Assembly: GCA_947095535.1 (NCBI GenBank)
Contig: OX352772.1
Coordinates: 148,040,068 to 148,104,067 of the forward strand
From: Poecilobothrus nobilitatus
Taxonomy: Eukaryota; Arthropoda; Insecta; Diptera; Dolichopodidae
Direction: 5' to 3'
DNA: 64,000 bases
The position numbers and the translations under genes were made by a program. Shown here in pieces: positions 11,211 to 22,500 of the stretch (position 1 is its first letter; every line of letters starts with the position of its first letter). The notes beneath the pieces were generated by a model that ran no database searches, was not told where the DNA came from, and was given only the letters and a program-made list of their open reading frames with translations.

Positions 11211-12492
11211 ATGTCTGATTGTAGCAGCTGCAAGAGTGCAATTAGAGGTGAATTTGGAGTGAGATGTTCTGGAGTATGTGGCAAGACATTCCATGTTGCA
11301 AATAAGTGCTCTCGTTTAAATCAATACAGTATTGGTGTATTCAGTTTAAATAAGTTTAATGTGTGATGATTGATATACATTGATATACATGATATACATA
11401 CAAAATGTTGATATGGTGTTAAAAGATATCCTGGATTCCACAAAAGAGAATAGGGGATATTTGAAGGAGTATAGTGACGAATTTGAGGCATCACTCAAAA
11501 GAAATGAGAATGAAATAAAAACTTTCCTACAAGCAATTGAAAATAGATATATTGAGAGATTGAAGTCGTTGAAACTAGCTCAAGAAACCTGTGAAAAATG
11601 AAATAAAAAATATAAATGGGTTAGCTAAAGATTTTAAAGATCACAGTGATATACTGGTTAAAAAAATGAGAAAATAAATGATGAAACAAATACAATTATT
11701 ACCACAAAAAAGATGAAACATGATAGTAAAGTTGATTCTTATGCAGATATGGTAAAAAAAAATCCAATGATTGTCATTAAACCGAAAACATTGAAAACTT
11801 CAGAAGTGACAAAAGCAGATGTCAAAAAAAACATCAACCCGGTAAACTTTAAAGTAGATGGCATTTCACAAAAAAAGGATGGGACTATAGCAATATATTG
11901 TGCTGATAAAGAATCGATTAATAATCTTGAAAAAGAAGCAAAAGAATCGTTGAAGGAAGGTTATGAGATTATAGTACCAAAAGATGTGAAACCAAAAATT
12001 TTAATTGTAGGTATGTCTGAAAACTACCAAGAGAAAGATCTGGTTGGCAAAATTAAGAAGCAGAATAATTTTAAATTTGAGAATGAAGTAAGGTTTATAA
12101 GAACATACAAAACGAATAGGAAACAAAATGAGTATAATGCAATTATTGAAATTAATGTTGAGGATTTTAAACAAATACTAGATGTTGGAAAAATAAAAAT
12201 TTCATGGGATATATGTAGAGTGTATGAAAACTATGATTTAAGAAGATGTGTCAAGTGACTAGGCTTGGGACACAAAATGGAAAAATGTACGATTCAAAAT
12301 AAAGTATGTAGAAGATGTGGGGGTAACCATTTAGTTAAAGACTGTACATCAAAGGAATTAAATTATATAGTATGTAAAAAAGCAAATGAAAGGTTGAATC
12401 TTGGTTTAAATATAGCACATGATGTGATGGATAGAAATTGTCCGTCTTTTTTGAAAAGAATTGAAATAGAGAGGAAAAACATTTTTTGTTAG
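11211..12492 (+). pseudogene. LINE ORF1: PHD-like finger, RRM-like region, CCHC knuckles
   Basis: The frame opens with MSDCSSCKSAIRGEFG, RCSGVCGKTFHV and NKCSRL, a Cys/His arrangement like a PHD finger, then stops near 11364. A coiled-coil-like, Lys/Glu-rich stretch follows in other frames (11380-11601). From 11713 a 181-codon frame has a basic region, then VNFKVDGISQ..GTIAIYCADKES and PKILIVGM, typical of the RRM-like part of LINE ORF1. At 12256-12258 a TGA sits where the second Cys of a C-x2-C-x4-H-x4-C knuckle would be (RRCVK, stop, LGLGHKMEKC); the frame then continues with a second knuckle (CRRCGGNHLVKDC). At least two stops make it inactive. Confidence 0.78.
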
Positions 12493-13400
12493 CAATTAAA
12501 GAATACAAAGTGTTATTGTCTGAATATACAAGGTGCCATTAATAACTTCACCGAACTAGAAGAATTAATTTATAATAACGAAGTTGATGTTATTTGTTTG
12601 ACTGAAACGCATCTGGTAAAGAAGGATGATGAAAATTTGGTAAAGATAGATGGTTATAAGATGGTACAGGTAGAAAGTCATTCAAGACATACAGGTGGTG
12701 TGTTGATTTATGTAAAAAACAAATTTAATTATGAAGTTGTCAACAAAATATGTTTAAGAAAGGAAGTATGGTGTCTTCATATTAGAATTAACCATTTAAG
12801 TAATTATTTTCATATAATTGGTTTGTATCGTTCTCCCAATTATTTAAATATTGGAAATGAGTTTTATGAAAATTTGGATCAATACTTAGTAGAATTAAGT
12901 GATATTAATGAAAAACCTATTTTATTGGGGGATTTCAACGTTGATTGGCTTGATGAAAACAATTCTAGTTTACGTAATATTAAAGACATATTGGAGCGAA
13001 ATATAATTAAACTAGTAATAAATGAGCATACCAGAATTACTCCAACTTTAAAAACTCTAACAGATTGGGCTGTAGTAAATTGTTGATATTAAGATTAATC
13101 ATGATAAAAAAAATCACTGACCATGAAATAGTTGAAATAAGTGTACGTTGCAACAACAACCTATTAAAAAAAGAAGGAAAAGAAGTAAGAATTTTGAAAT
13201 ACAATAAGAATATTTTTTTAAATAGAATTTGTCAAAGCGATATTGGAACTATATATTATGATGACTGCAATACAAAAGTCAATAGGTTTAGTAATTGTCT
13301 GCGTGGAACTGTTGAAAAATTTGTTTGTGGAAAAAAGTATACTGTCTTTTACTGTTCCTTGGCATAATAATGAATTAAAATTAATGAAACGTGATAGAGA
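12493..13400 (+). pseudogene. LINE ORF2 part 1: apurinic-type endonuclease
   Basis: An exonuclease-endonuclease-phosphatase domain. Visible motifs in order: NIQGAINN (~12510), ICLTETHL with the catalytic Glu (~12595), HTGGVLIYV, GLYRSPN (Tyr-Arg), LLGDFNVDW with Asp and Asn (~12925), and, after a frameshift at ~13085, TDHEIV, corresponding to the final S/TDH motif. The domain is nearly complete apart from the frameshift. Its role is to nick target DNA for target-primed reverse transcription. Confidence 0.82.
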
Positions 13401-13451
13401 TACACAATATAAGCTTGCGATTTGGACGGATGATACTGATGACTAGAATAA

Positions 13452-14937
13452 ATATAGAAAATTAAGAAATGAATATAAAAATAAAATAAACTATGCAAAA
13501 AATAAATGTATTTATAATAAAATTGAAAAGTCCACTGATCAAAAGAGTATGTGCCGTAAAATAAAAGAATATGTACTGAATAAGAATTATAATGAAATTA
13601 GAGAAATATATTTCAACAATGAATTGATAAAAGATAAAAATATTATAGCGAATAAATTTAATCACTATTTTATTACAAGTATAACTGAAATTAACTAGAG
13701 TATACCTAATGTGCAATATACAAATATAATATTAGATAATAGTCAACCATTTAAATTTAAGTACGTATCTGTAGAAGACTTAAAAACTACATTGTATCGA
13801 TTATAAATGAATCGTTAAAAAGTGGTTGTTTTTCGGAAATTTGGAAAGAAATAATAATAACTCCGGTTGAAAAAATAGCAGGTACCAATAAATGTAATGA
13901 GTTTCGCCCCGTTAATACAATCTCGATAGAACCTAAAATTATTGAAAAAATTACAAGTAAACAACTAGAGAATCATTGGGAAAAATTTAATTAGATCAGC
14001 AAGTGTCAATCCGGTTTCAGAAAAAATCACAGCTGTGAATCTCTAATAAATTTAATTGTGGCCAATTGGAAAATGGCAACACATGATAAGAAAGTTATAG
14101 TGGCCGTATTTCTTGACTTGCAAAGGGCTTTTGAAACTGTTGATAGATTTATTCTACTAAAAAAACTACAATGTTATGGAGTACATGGGAGGGAGCTTAA
14201 TTTGTTTGAATGCTATTTATAAATTGAAATTAAATTTCAATAAAATAAAATATATGATCTTCAACAATAATAATATAGATAGAAATACAAATGTATTTGT
14301 GGACAACATATCAGTTGAGTTAGTAAGCGAAATGAAATACCTTGGTGTTATTTTGGATGACAAGTTAACTTTTAAAAGCCACATGGATTATATAGGTAAA
14401 AAATTATCGAAAAATATATTTTTTTTTTCAAAAATAAGGAAACGGATATCATTATCAACAGTAATTACGGTATATAATACGATGATAAAACCCCATTTTG
14501 AGTATTGCTCATCGATACTTTTCATGTAAACTGGAGAAATGATTGAACGAATGCAGAAATTGCAAAATAGAGCGATGAGAGTAATTCTGAAAGTAAATAG
14601 ATATTGTTCAATTCATTTTATGTTAGAGGCGTTAATGTGGTTGTCAGTGTACCAAAGAATTATAGCGAACGTGTTGATAATTGTTTTTAAATTAAAATAT
14701 AAGATGTACCCGAACTATTTGTGCAATATATTAGTGTATGCTGGAAATGTACATCATTACCATTTAAGGAATATTTTCAACTTTAGATTGAATTTCTTCA
14801 GAAATGAAAAGACAAAAAATATGCTGATGTATAAAGGATTGATCTTATTTAATAATTTACCAAATGAATTGAAATTTAAAATAAATTTAAATAAGTTTAA
14901 AATAACGATAATACCTTATGTTAAAAATAATTTTTAA
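13452..14937 (+). pseudogene. LINE ORF2 part 2: reverse transcriptase lacking motifs B and C
   Basis: Pieces in shifting frames: linker (13452-13800), then SLKSGCFSEIWKEIIITP, NEFRPVNTIS and EPKIIEKI (~13815-13955), QSGFRKNHSCES, and motif A VAVFLDLQRAFETVD (~14100-14145). At ~14217 LFECY is joined to the post-active-site region YKLKLNFNKIKYMIF, so the segment with the GVPQG-type motif B and the catalytic DD motif C is gone. The thumb (MKYLGVILDDKLTFKSH, HFEYCSSILF, MQKLQNRAMRVI) continues to the stop at 14937, with an extra stop at 14527. Catalytically dead. Confidence 0.82.
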
Positions 14938-15134
14938 AATGAGTGCTACTTAGTATATATTCAAATTTTGGAAATGAGCTATTAATGAATTAAATTTTGT
15001 TTATTTTTTGCTATTGAACTTCCTTAAATTAAAATATTTAAAAAATTTCGTTGAGATAATTTTAAGATATTGCCTATTTTATAAATTCTTTTTATAATCA
15101 AATAATAATTGTTTACTAAATAAAAAAAAAAAAA

Positions 15135-15857
15135 CGTTTCATTGAAAATTATACTTTTTTCTGTATAGGCGAGTATAGCAATCAGAGAAAAGTGTCAGTT
15201 AAATTATCTGTCAAATGGCAAATGACAATAAGGCAAAATAAAAATAAATGTAATTTAAATTTAAATCGTTGTTAGCGTTATTTCGATGTTTGCAAAATTA
15301 TATTAATTTATATTTTATTATTTATATTTTATTACTATATTTTATTTACTTAATTATTATTGGTAGAAAATGGTACTAATAAACAATAAAAAAAAGATCT
15401 TTTTATTTAATAATGAGATTGGCTGAATTGAGAAGAATAAAAAAGTTAAAATTTTCTAGAATTAATTTTTATTTTTTACTTTTTTTAAAATTTCCATTTT
15501 GAAACAAAAAATTTTAAAACTAAACTTAAACAAAATAATAAAAAAACAAATTTTAAGTCTAAACTCATTAAAATACAAAATCATATGAAATACATATCTC
15601 AAGAATTGCATCAGGATATTTTTCAATGACAAACTAAAATGGGAAGAAATGAAATATATGTCATTGGAACAATTTTGTTTCATTAGCAAAATTACCAATC
15701 CGGAAAATCATAAAATTGATTTTTTTTTTAAATATTTAACTTAAAATTTAAAAATTCATAGCAGAATTTATTCTTTAGAAATTATTTAATCATTAAATCA
15801 AAACTTTTGTTAAATTTTATATGTCTTTGCTGCAAAAGAATTGAAAATAAACATTTT
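15135..15857. other. AT-rich spacer, nothing recognised
   Basis: Poly-A/T rich; no motif, RNA gene or coding stretch supported. Confidence 0.4.
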
Positions 15858-15907
15858 CCGGAAGCATTTCAATGATAGCTATAACTGGCGCCTTAAACGG
15901 CATAAAT
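15858..15907 (-). repeat. Right arm of the short inverted repeat flanking the LINE
   Basis: Inverse partner of 10968-11013 (CGGAAGCATTTCAATGATAG, then CTATAACTGGCG). The arms lie ~4.85 kb apart. Confidence 0.6.
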
Positions 15908-16779
15908 CTTATTTAAATTTTAAACTTTTTAATAATTTTAACTTAAAAAAATCAGGACCAGGATCAGCAAAATAACTTCTAATAATTTAACATTTTCGTT
16001 TTTCAATAACAAATAATTGTAAAAATATGTACATTTATACATACATCCCTACATAATATGTACATGATTTGTTTTTTCGAAAATATTAGAAGCAAAAAAT
16101 AATAAAAAATGTAAACAAATAGAAAACACACATAACATTATAATTGAATCTGCTAACAAAAATTTTACATTTTGAATTTTGGGCCATCAACAAGAGAATA
16201 AAGTGCATACATACATAGATATAATATAAATTTTTATAAATTGGTGTAAAAAAAAAACAAAAAATTTGTTCACATAAATTCATATGGCTTGTTATAATAA
16301 TTATGTATGAAATTTGGACTTAGAAAAAAAATTAAATAAAAGTTAAAGTTAGTCGGATCAAAAAATGTTTTATGGCAAAGATATTTCTCTTTACTTGTGT
16401 AACAAATATCTTCTTAATAATTTTTCCCTTAATATTTACCTGTTACGAAATATTCATAAAAACTTAAAAATTACGCTAGTAAACTACCTCTTTCCGTTGT
16501 CCGATTTACTCCAAAAGCTTATCAATCCGAGATATTTACGTGAGAACCTTAAATATCAAATTACAAAAAATTCCGCTCAGTCGTTTAGGCTTTGAACGTG
16601 CCCACAGCCATATCCATACACACATACAGGCAGACATCAAAACAAAATTTTGACAGCCTTCTACCACAAATTAACTATATACAGAAAAATCATCCAGTAC
16701 AACTAAAATCAAAAATGTTTCTTTCAAAAATTTTTATTAAACTAGAACCCATATTTCGTTACACCAGGTTAAACATACA
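15908..16779. other. Non-coding, possible DINE-like fragment
   Basis: AT-rich. At ~16570-16650 TCAGTCGTTTAGGCTTTG, then AACGTGCCCAC and a CATACAGGCAGACATC run resemble the 'gagttagcgtgctgacggacgg' core of the DINE/HINE-like elements at 50.9 and 59.6 kb. No termini were found. Confidence 0.3.
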
Positions 16780-17942
16780 ATTTTGCCAAAAAGTATGCAA
16801 TTTTTTAAAAGAAAGGGTTTGCATTTTTTAACTGCTGATAAAATTTAAACGAATCTCTCTTCATTCTCTTTGTTCTTTCTACACATCGTATTGGGATCCG
16901 TTCCAGCCTCCGGCCCTCCGCCCTTCAATCGAATAACTGTTGTTGTTTATTTTCTATACTTACATAATATTAGCACGTAATCTTACCTATGTACACATAT
17001 ACACATTTATTTTTATATATATGTATGCCGTGTCTGGTGTATAAATATATTTAGGAAAGTAAAAAGAAAAAATTAAAAATTGGTGTAGTTGTTTACCATA
17101 AAATAAAAATTATATTTTTATATAGAATTGATATAATAGATAAATTGTATTGTTGCCGAACTTTTTTTTGGTTTTGGTATATATTTTTTGTAGATAAATG
17201 AAAAAGTACATTCTATTGTATTTTTGCTCATACAATAAAATTATAAATACAATGCGTCAACTGAGTGATATTTTGATCCATACGCCATTTTTGTGTTTTT
17301 TGACTTAGGAACACCGTCTTAGGTTTTCGCCGATGATCTTGCAGAATTTGCAACCCATTTTTTTCTATGGTCAGCTGGTTTGGAGATATACAGGTGTTAT
17401 TTTGATTCAATTCCGCTTTTAAACCCAAATGGCACGCATTTTGATCTATATCCAAAACAAGTGGCTTATGAATCAAAATTCCATACAATTACTTAAAAAA
17501 TTTTTGGAATGCTACAATGAGTCAAGTCCATTTTCGTGGAACATGGCTCACCATGGTAATTGTTTTTTGTTTTTGCTATTTTGGTACACGTACATTATAA
17601 TTTATTGTGTTATGTATATTTTACGATTGTACATGATCCATAACCATATATTTTATTGTCACTGCTAGTTTGATATACATCCATATGTAATTTTATGCAG
17701 CAATGTAAGTTTGCGTGCACGTATACCATAAAAAAATTTTTTTTGTGCTACGATGTTCATGTCCCTGCACGATTAATGTAAAGTAAAAAAAACATTAAAA
17801 AAAAAATCAATTGTAATCTGTACATTGAATAGGAAAGCGGATAAATTATGCAAAATATTTTTTAAAGGTATGTACTGTTTGTACTTAAATTTATAATTTA
17901 TTTTTGAATAATTTGTTTTAATTAAATATATAATTATTAATT

Positions 17943-17986
17943 TGACACATTTTAAATTCGAATGAATTCGAATTTAAAATGTGTCA
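17943..17986. repeat. Near-perfect 44-nt palindrome
   Basis: Two perfect 21-bp arms starting TGACACATTTTAAATTCG, separated by GA. It can form a cruciform or RNA hairpin. It may be a pair of abutting TIRs from a deleted element. Confidence 0.85.
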
Positions 17987-18002
17987 TCCCCACCTCCAAG
18001 TT

Positions 18003-18640
18003 TGCCAAGTGAAATTATGGAGTAAGTATTTAGTCGTTAAAGTTTTTTTTACTAATTCTAAGAATTACATGCAATTTCAGTATGCAGGACCATGGTTTTA
18101 AGGAAACGGCTGATAGTTTTCCGATTTTTCCGGTGATAATGATGTCAAAGATCCAAATTTTGGGCCAAGCGAAAAAGATAGTAGTTTAATTTTAAATACA
18201 GATACGAAATCCGATCGTCGTAGCTTACCGTGAAATTCTAGTTTTTTTGAATCGAATCCTTCACCTAATCTCTCCAGGAAAAGACAAAAAAATCCAAGTT
18301 TATGGAAAGGAAATATAGCCAAAAAAACTTCGGCAATAAAGAAAATCTTATATTATAAAAAAATGTAGAAATGTCATAAAGAAATACCTTGCCAAGTTGT
18401 AAAGACACGTGCTTTTTCTTCTGCACCAAAAATTTCACTGAAGTAGATAGAATTAATATATTTGATAGTTTTTGGAAATTAAATGATGAAGAAAAATTAC
18501 AATTTTATTTTAAATTTATCAAACAACAACCTGTAAACAGACACAGCGTTTTTGAATCTAATAAAAAAATGCAGTTTTCAAAACTTATTTTTAAAAACTT
18601 ATTTTTTTTCGCAAGAGTTAACTTAAATTCGTTATTTTAA
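18003..18640 (+). pseudogene. Relic of an insect transposon-associated gene, family unnamed
   Basis: Reading rightwards in changing frames: an acidic/Ser-rich lead (DVKDPNFGPSEKDSS), a basic block LSRKRQKNPSLWKGNIAK, then PCKDTC, FTEVDRINIFDSFWKL and EEKLQFYFKFIKQQPVNR. The order RKRxxNPxxW - CxxxC - RxxIFxxFWxL - QxxFxxxxI matches a multi-copy gene found in many insect genomes, usually annotated as uncharacterized and associated with transposons; I recognise the pattern but cannot name the superfamily. Stops at ~18225 and ~18366 and frame changes show it is dead. It lies inside the 4.2-kb inverted-arm element and may be its former protein. Confidence 0.5.
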
Positions 18641-19900
18641 TGGACTAATTTTAATTGACATACACTATTAATTTATTACTGACATATTGACGGGTTTAAG
18701 AAATAATAAAAAATAATAAAAAAAATTTAAAACAGCTTTTTTTACTAAAAACTAGAAAATAAATTTTTATTTGCGAATTTTTCTCTAATTTTCTAAATTA
18801 TATTGTTATCAAATTTCATATTTTTATTTTACTCTGTAATAATTCTGTTAAAAAATCTGTAATACCTTTGTATGAAAATTTTATTAGTTTGCTAATTTAG
18901 TTAACTTCTCTACTGTTTTTTTGTATTATTATTTTAGAATCATGCATTGTCACCGAAATTTAAACTGTGTCCAAAATTTCAAGTCTCTAGCTCAACGGGA
19001 AGAGTTTCTAAAATAACTTACAAGATTCCATGATTCCTTTAACCACGAGTAAGTTCAATAAAAGCTGTTAATAATAAAAAGAAAAAATAAATAGGTACAT
19101 ATTTATAAATTATGTAATGAATATATTTAAAAATGAATTAGCACAATTTTTTTTTTTAATTTTTGTGTATTCTTTTCTTTTTAAGCTCAACTATGTGTTG
19201 CATTATAACTTAAAAAGTTTTGTAGCAGTATGTAGATAAGTAGGTAGTTCAAACTTGATAAAAAAAACATTTTTAAATTTTTCTTTTTGAAATATTTAGT
19301 TAACTTGAGACATGCACTAGAAAGTTTATAAGAATACGTTCATATGTAAATATATATGTATGCATGTATAAGTAATTAGGTTTCTTTTTTAAGCTTTTGA
19401 AAACCGGCATAAAAACCGACAAAAAATATCTAAGCTTAACTATTACATTTTCAAATTAAATATCACAATTTAATTATAAATTTAGCCTTAAAAAATATTG
19501 CAAACAACAAAATTAGAATTCGATCAATAATTTAATCAAAATTATATCTGCCTACTAACGTGGTTTAATTTCCTAGTTCCTATTGTTACTCTAAACATTA
19601 TAGTAAAAATACAAGTATATACCTAACATCAAAATTTACCCCTTCCTAAATTTACTCTTGCTAAAAATTAAGTTTTTATATGTATCATATACTTATATTG
19701 ATTTTATTTCACGTAAGATTAGTCTATCTGTGCTGTGTCAAACAAAAAATTACACATATTTTTATAAGCAAAAATACAACAGAATTTAGTTTTTCAAATA
19801 TCTACCTACCAAAAACATTTTTTTTTTAACCACAAAAAAGTTCGGCAACGATGCAAATCTATTTTATATATTTATATACAAATTTATATATTTTTTTAAA

Positions 19901-20060
19901 GCATTTCTCTGCACATAAATGTGGACAGAAAGTTACACAGCCTTTCCTGTTCAGGCGTGGCTGTAAATGTCGTAAGGGGAGGTATGTGGGATTCGAACCC
20001 ACACTATTTCGGTGTTTACAACATATTTTATACGCTCTTACGCACTAGGCCACCGAGACC
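19901..20060 (-). mobile_element. tRNA-derived SINE, copy 1
   Basis: On the minus strand the head reads GGTCTCGGTGGCCTAGTGCG with a pol III A box (TGGCCTAGTGCG) and a B box GGTTCGAATCC about 45 nt later, then a body containing GGAAAGGCTGTGTAA and an end TGCAGAGAAATGC. Same layout as 43324-43492. The anticodon stem region does not fold like a working tRNA, so this is a SINE and not a tRNA gene. Confidence 0.75.
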
Positions 20061-20946
20061 CTCAATTTTATTATTTATATATAAATATCATTCTTATTTT
20101 CTTATATTAAATATAAAATTGAGTTTCATAATACTTTTTACGTTTAGGATTATAATATTATATTAAAATTTCCAAAATTTGTATTACATGCAAATGGAAA
20201 TTTTCATAATAGAAATAAGTATATTTCTATATTTTTATTAAGTTTCTTTTTGTCATTATTTTTATTTTTTTCCTTTTTATTTTTCTATGTTAAAAAAAAA
20301 TTATGAAAAGTGTAATTGAAAACTATCAGTGGTATAAAATGAGTTAATTCAAAATTATTTTCACGTTTATAATTATAGTATATAATATAAACAAAGTAAA
20401 TAATTTTAGTATACATATATAATTTAATTATAATATTATCCAACCTATAATGACCTTAGTAGCCGATTCGTTTAGTAATATTGCATTATACTATGTTATT
20501 TATAATATTAAATTTATGTAAGATAAATAAATAAATTATCATAGTACAAACATATTAAATTTATTTAAAATCATCGCATACAAAAACAAAATATTATTAG
20601 TTCGCATTTCTCTATTTATGTTAATAAATTATTGTATCCTTTAGTAATTAATAGGTATAAAAAGTAACAACTAACAACTATCAATTTTTAATTTTTTTGA
20701 TACTTTCGTAATATATTTATACACCAAACACGGCATATACATATATAAAACTAAATGTGTATATATCGATTGATTCGATTGATTACGTGTTAATATTACG
20801 TAAGTATATAGAAAATAAACAACAACAATTATGATTAGAGCCGATCGGTATAAACTATAGTGAGCATTTTGAGAAATAAGAATGAAGAGACCTGTTTTTT
20901 TATTTTGTTTAAAAAATTGGTATGTATTTGGTGAAACGTTTTTTTA

Positions 20947-20976
20947 TTTCGTTAAATTTACAAAAATTTAACGAAA
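20947..20976. repeat. Hairpin, 13-bp stem
   Basis: TTTCGTTAAATTT, loop ACAA, AAATTTAACGAAA. It lies at the outer edge of the right inverted arm. Confidence 0.7.
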
Positions 20977-21670
20977 AATTATTCATAAAAATTATTTTGT
21001 TCATTTTTGGTCAAGTGGGGTTTTTATTTTAAGCAAAATAAAACGATCATAAAATTTGTATGGCATGCTTTATATGTATATGGTTAATTTGGGCTTCTAC
21101 ACACCGTAGTAGTGCATATTTCCCAAAATCTCCGGTACACATTTTTAGTGTGAAAACAATACCTGCCTTATATTATATTTTATAGCACAAAAACTAAAAA
21201 TTAAACGTCAACATTGTTTTTGTTTTTTTTTTAAATAATTTGTCAATTTCTTTTATTTTTCAAATCCCAAAAGCGTAAAAATTACAACAAAGTAGAAAGT
21301 TGATTAACTTTGTGCATTTGATGCGTCCTACGCTTTATTATTTAATTGGTTTTCATATAAATCTTAATTCATACTCAACTTTAATGTCAAAAGTGAAGAT
21401 TTTTCTATTACAATAAGATGAGCCACTCTCACCACCTGACCGAAAACTTCTGTGCTACTGGAAAAAACAAAAAATAAAAAAATAGCAAAATTGAAATTTA
21501 AATAAATTGTAATTTTAAAATTTGAAAAAAAATTTTTTTTTTGTTGTTTTAGAATATTTAATCCAAAATTTTAAAAACGATTCACTGAAACAAATAATTT
21601 AAAGTTGCAAAGAAAAGTATAAGGAATCAAAATAGGATTTTAAAATACATGACTGATATGATTTCTTTTC
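20977..21670. other. AT-rich spacer, nothing firm
   Basis: A ~30-bp block at ~21393-21425 (TTTTTCTATTACAATAAGAT) recurs inverted at ~26795-26825, suggesting fragments of a shared repeat. No gene. Confidence 0.35.
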
Positions 21671-21740
21671 AAAAAAAAACACACTAATTGTTAAGGAAAT
21701 TCAAATGTTTTTTATTTAATGTGAAGTACAATCGATACAA

Positions 21741-22310
21741 TTAAGTTCTGAATAAAACGTCATTCAAATGGCCTCCATGACTTTTTTTGCAGGAACGAAT
21801 TCGATTACCCCAATTTTCGAGCACTTTTTCCACTAAATGAAGTCGTATGTCATGAATAGCACGTTCAATATTGACTTCTAAAGCTTGAAGAGAATCTGGT
21901 TTATTACTAAAACCCAATGACTTCAAATAACCCCACAAGAAATAGTCTAATGGTGTTAAATCACAACTTCTTGGAGGCCATTCAATGTCACAATTTTTTG
22001 AAATAATCGAATCTCCAAACTTTTCTCGCAATAATTCAGTTGTTGCACGTGCTGTGTGGTACGTAGCCCCGTCTTGTTGGAACCAGATGTTGTCCAGATC
22101 ATTTTCTTCCAATTTCGGCTATAAAAAGTTGGTTATCATCGATCTATACCGCTCTTCATTGACTGTAACGGTGTTACCAGCTTGATTTCGAAAGAAGTAC
22201 GGACCGATTATTCCACCAGACCAGAAACCACACCAAACTGTCAATTTAGGTGAATGTAATGGTTGTTCATGAATAATTTGTGGATTTTGTACGCACCAGA
22301 ATCGACAGTT
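21741..22310 (-). pseudogene. mariner transposase C-terminal part (DD41D, rosa-like)
   Basis: The catalytic part of a Tc1/mariner DDE transposase. The second Asp is in WFQQDGATYHTAR; the third is in CDLTPLDYFLWG, with 41 residues between them by my count, the DD41D spacing of rosa-like mariners (established family feature). C-terminal motifs EKVLENWGNRIRSC and GGHLNDVLF follow. Upstream, to ~22310, LTVWCGFWSGGIIGPYFF and VNEERYRSMI continue the domain after an in-frame stop near 22120. The N-terminal DNA-binding region and first Asp are absent. Confidence 0.82.
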
Positions 22311-22318
22311 TTGTTATA

Positions 22319-22498
22319 ACATACGACTTAATTTAGTGGAAAAAGTGCTCAGAAATTGGGTTAATCGAATTCGTTCCTGCAAAAGAAGTCGTAGAGGCCA
22401 TTTGAATGACGTTTTATTCAGAACTTAATTGTATCGATTGTACTTCACATTAAATAAAAAACATTTGAGTATCCTTAACAATTAGTGTGTTTTTTTTT
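22319..22498 (+). pseudogene. Second, inverted mariner 3' fragment
   Basis: Plus-strand copy of the last ~45 transposase codons (LVEKVL, NRIRSCKR, GHLNDVLFRT with small differences) and terminal sequence, mirroring 21671-21851. Confidence 0.75.
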
Positions 22499-22500
22499 AA

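Larger units (their letters stand above)
11161..15134 (+). mobile_element. Jockey/CR1-type LINE, degraded, RT core deleted
   Basis: A non-LTR retrotransposon with ORF1 (11211-12492), an endonuclease/RT ORF2 (~12493-14937), a short 3' UTR and an A-rich tail at 15118-15134. All coding parts are broken by stops and frameshifts. The RT segment carrying motifs B and C is missing at ~14217. The 5' end is placed only approximately, just upstream of the ORF1 ATG. The clade is assigned from the order endonuclease-RT and general RT similarity, without a tree. Confidence 0.8.
16780..20976. mobile_element. DNA element with long inverted arms, ~4.2 kb
   Basis: Long inverted repeats bound this segment. 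The left arm (about 16780-17260) pairs with two blocks of the right: 16850-17065 with ~20705-20895 (shared GTTGTTGTTTATTTTCTATA and GTGTATAAATATATT) and 17150-17260 with ~19735-19845 (shared GTTGCCGAACTTTTTT). The right arm is split by ~800 bp that include a SINE at 19901-20060. The interior (17260-19735) holds a decayed transposon-type gene at 18003-18640. This arrangement suggests a class II element with ~450-bp inverted ends. Exact termini and target duplication are not resolved. Confidence 0.55.
21671..22498. mobile_element. Composite of two inverted DD41D mariner 3' ends
   Basis: The left copy (minus, 21671-~22310) and the right copy (plus, 22319-22498) carry the same ~180 bp of transposase C-terminus plus terminus in opposite orientation. 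Both outer ends read (A)nCACACTAATTGTTAAGG going inwards. The 5' halves are missing from the right copy. The result is an ~830-bp fold-back with ~180-bp arms about 90% identical by eye. No clear TA duplication is seen; the right end abuts the next fold-back at 22501. Confidence 0.75.

Noticed and set aside
19975..20060. A real tRNA gene on the minus strand
   Set aside because: A and B boxes are present, but the anticodon arm does not fold as a tRNA and the same head with the same 3' body recurs at 43324-43492, so it is a SINE.
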